Below, piece after piece: positions 61,990 through 64,000 of a DNA stretch of 64,000 nucleotides. The DNA is taken from positions 5,238-69,237 of the forward strand of contig NW_019775742.1 in assembly GCF_001039355.2 (NCBI RefSeq), given 5' to 3'. How positions within the stretch are numbered: the first letter of the stretch is position 1; each line of letters starts with the position of its first letter. This stretch comes from Lingula anatina (lineage: Eukaryota; Brachiopoda; Lingulata; Lingulida; Lingulidae). The notes below the pieces were generated by a model. That model searched no databases. It saw only the letters and a program-made list of their open reading frames with translations, and was not told where the DNA came from. A program made the position numbers and the translations under genes.

Positions 61990-62196
61990 TGCATGCTGTA
62001 CATGTATGGATTTGGATTCTCTCAGTGCCTCTGGAGTAGAAATCACATTACTAGAGTGTGGACCCCTAAATGAGGTATGCATGCACTGTGATCTAAATGC
62101 ATTTTCCATGTGCTGAGGTCTGAATGTGTTTTCACTGTGCTGGGGTCTACAAGTTATGTACATGTCAAACATCAGTCTAGCCACTGTACTGTCCAA
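61990..62196 (-). pseudogene. decayed C-terminal tail of member 8
   Basis: Almost identical to the relic at 57529-57740 (TSFRGPHSSNVISTPEA), so the tail was lost before the segmental duplication. Confidence 0.8.
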
Positions 62197-62270
62197 GTTT
62201 CAACTCATATTTACACCACTAGGATACTATGTCTTCACAGGATCTCAGTATTACTTTTCGTAATTTTAGT

Positions 62271-64000
62271 TCATTTTTCACCTTTTAATTGGTTTGGGCT
62301 AATTTTGACAGTTTTATCTCTGGTGTGAATCCTTTCATGTTCATTACATTTATTTTTTCTTATGAATCTTTTGTCACAGTAATTACATTTGAATGGCTTC
62401 TCTCCAGTGTGAGTTCTTTCATGTACCACAAGTAAACTCCTGACTCTAAATCTTTTTCCACAGTAAGAACAAACCAGTGGTTTAATACCTTGGTGATTTT
62501 TCACATGACTTAACCAATGTGATCTTGCCTTAAAACTTTTGTCACAAAAATCACACTTAAATGGCCTCTCACCAGTGTGAGTGCGTTCATGTTCCATACA
62601 AGCAATTTTGACAGAAAATCCTCGTTCACAATATTGGCATTTGTATGGCTTTTCTCCAGTGTGCATGTTCATTATATGAATTTTCAAACATGCACCTAAA
62701 GCAAAACTTTTTGTACAGTACGTGCACCTATATGGTTTTTCTCCAGTGTGAATTCTCATATGTTTCTTTAAATCATAAGCATAGGCAAAGGGCTTGCCAC
62801 AGTGGTTACATTTGTGTTTCTTTTTTTCAGTGTGGATTTTCTCATGCTTTTTAAGAGCTCTGGGTCCCCAACAAGATTTACCACAGTGAGAGCATATTAA
62901 TTCATGGATTTTTTCATGTTCCACTAGATCAGCCATCCTGGTAAAAGTCTCTTCACAACTTTTACATTTGAGTCTGTCATCTTTGTGAATGACTGCATGG
63001 GTAACAAGATCCACTTTCCTCTTGAATGTTCGATCACAATGTGAGCAAGTGTACATGTATGTACTACCAGTAGTAGCACACAATTTTTCACTTTTCCTTG
63101 TGTGAATTTTCCCAGTGTGAATTTCCATATGTTTCTTCAAATCACAACGATAGGCAAAGGGCTTGCCACAGTGGTTACATTTGTGTTTCTTTTCATCAGT
63201 GTGGATCTTCTCATGTTTTTTAAGAGCTCTGGGTCCCCAACAAGATTTATCACAATGACGGCACTTTAACTCATGGATTTTTCCATGTTCCACTAGATCA
63301 GCCATCCTGGTAAAAGTCTTTTCACAACTTTTACATTTGAGTCTGTCATCTTTGTGAATGACTGCATGGGAAACAAGATCCACTTTCCTCTTGAATGTTC
63401 TATCACAATGAGAACAAGTGTACATGTATGTACTACCAGTAGTAGCACGCAATTTTTTTCTTTTCCTAGTGTGAATTTTCCCAGTGTGAATTTCCATATG
63501 TTTCTTCAAATCACAATGATAGGCAAAAGGCTTGCCACAGTGGTTACATTTGTGTTTCTTTTCATCAGTGTGGATCTTCTCATGTTTTTTAAGAGCTCTA
63601 GGTCCCCAGCAAGATTTATCACAACAACGGCACTTTAACTCATGGATTTTTCCATGTTCCACTAGATCAGCCATCCTGGTAAAAGTCTTTTCACAACTTT
63701 TACATTTGAGTCTGTCATCTGCGTGAATGACTGCATGTGAAACAAGATCCACTTTCCTCTTGAATGTTCTATCACAATGAGAGCAAGTGTATATAGCATG
63801 AATTTTCTCATGCCTTTTAAGAGCACTTCATAAAAGATTTATCACAATAAGAACAATTCAATTGATGGATTTTTTCATGCCTTGTTCGTTCATTATCCTT
63901 ACTGAATGTTTTATCGCAATGCAAATAAGTAATTGATTTTGTTCCAGTGTCAATGGAAGTTTTCTTGTCATTCTTTACCACAGATTCTATTTCCGTTGTA
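62271..64000 (-). pseudogene. zinc-finger gene with a frameshift, 5' part beyond window (cluster member 8)
   Basis: From 62271 up to about 63827 one frame encodes at least 15 fingers like those of member 7, with the 369-bp four-finger module present three times. Near 63827 five bases are missing relative to member 7 (CACTTCATAAAAG against CACTTGTCCTCTTAAAAG). The upstream frame, which reads SVVKNDKKTSIDTGTKSIT and one finger start, runs into TAA at 63817-63819. No ATG opens the downstream frame sensibly. The ZAD-like region lies outside the window. Either a young pseudogene or an assembly error. Confidence 0.8.
62680..63790 (-). repeat. 369-bp intragenic module, three copies
   Basis: GTACATGTATGTACTACCAG starts at 63051 and 63420 (369 apart), and the third unit replaces it with GTATATAGCATGAA near 63789. 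Each unit is 123 codons, four fingers plus a linker. Member 7 has two units at the same spacing (58591, 58960). Confidence 0.9.

Overview
The window is AT-rich animal nuclear DNA. It has introns with GT-AG and one GC-AG boundary, EGF and EMI-type extracellular modules, C2H2 zinc-finger genes, many microsatellites, MITE-like inverted-repeat elements, LINE relics and tRNA-derived sequences. The gene content and repeat style suggest a marine invertebrate. I cannot fix the phylum from the sequence alone. Two single-base Ns (13157 and 29937) each lie between two nearly identical stretches. They look like contig joins that created false tandem duplications.

Layout. 1-7 kb: the 3' two thirds of a plus-strand alanine aminotransferase gene (eight exons, 1099-6961). 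7-18.7 kb: mostly non-coding, with two weak candidate exons near 10.7-11.4 kb, a duplicated 450-bp block around the first N, and a cluster of tRNA-like sequences near 14.3-14.6 kb. 18.7-19.05 kb: a frameshifted C-terminal fragment of an NDP-sugar 4,6-dehydratase. 19.5-25.4 kb: a minus-strand secreted-type gene with nine EGF modules and an EMI-like C-terminus (ten exons seen, 5' end not found).

26.8-64 kb: a head-to-tail minus-strand cluster of intronless C2H2 zinc-finger genes. Members end at 26869, 32856, 38028, 42704, 47528, 51709, 57823 and 62271, plus a truncated artefactual copy at 29938. Where complete, they share an N-terminal Cys-x2-Cys...Cys-x2-Cys module resembling the ZAD (zf-AD) domain, an acidic linker with a psi-K-x-E SUMO-type site, and 11-16 fingers. 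Most also share a C-terminal tail of roughly 9-residue repeats ending in a Tyr/Met-rich MYMPG motif. A 22-bp bipartite sequence (GGAAAAT-like box, then CCGATA) lies 90-420 bp upstream of the ATGs. Together these traits suggest a coherent, locally expanding family of DNA-binding regulators with a common promoter architecture. The right end shows ongoing turnover: a tandem segmental duplication, a 369-bp intragenic four-finger module in differing copy number, decayed tails, a frameshifted last member, and a 1.9-kb insertion of satellite-like repeats present in only one of the duplicated flanks.
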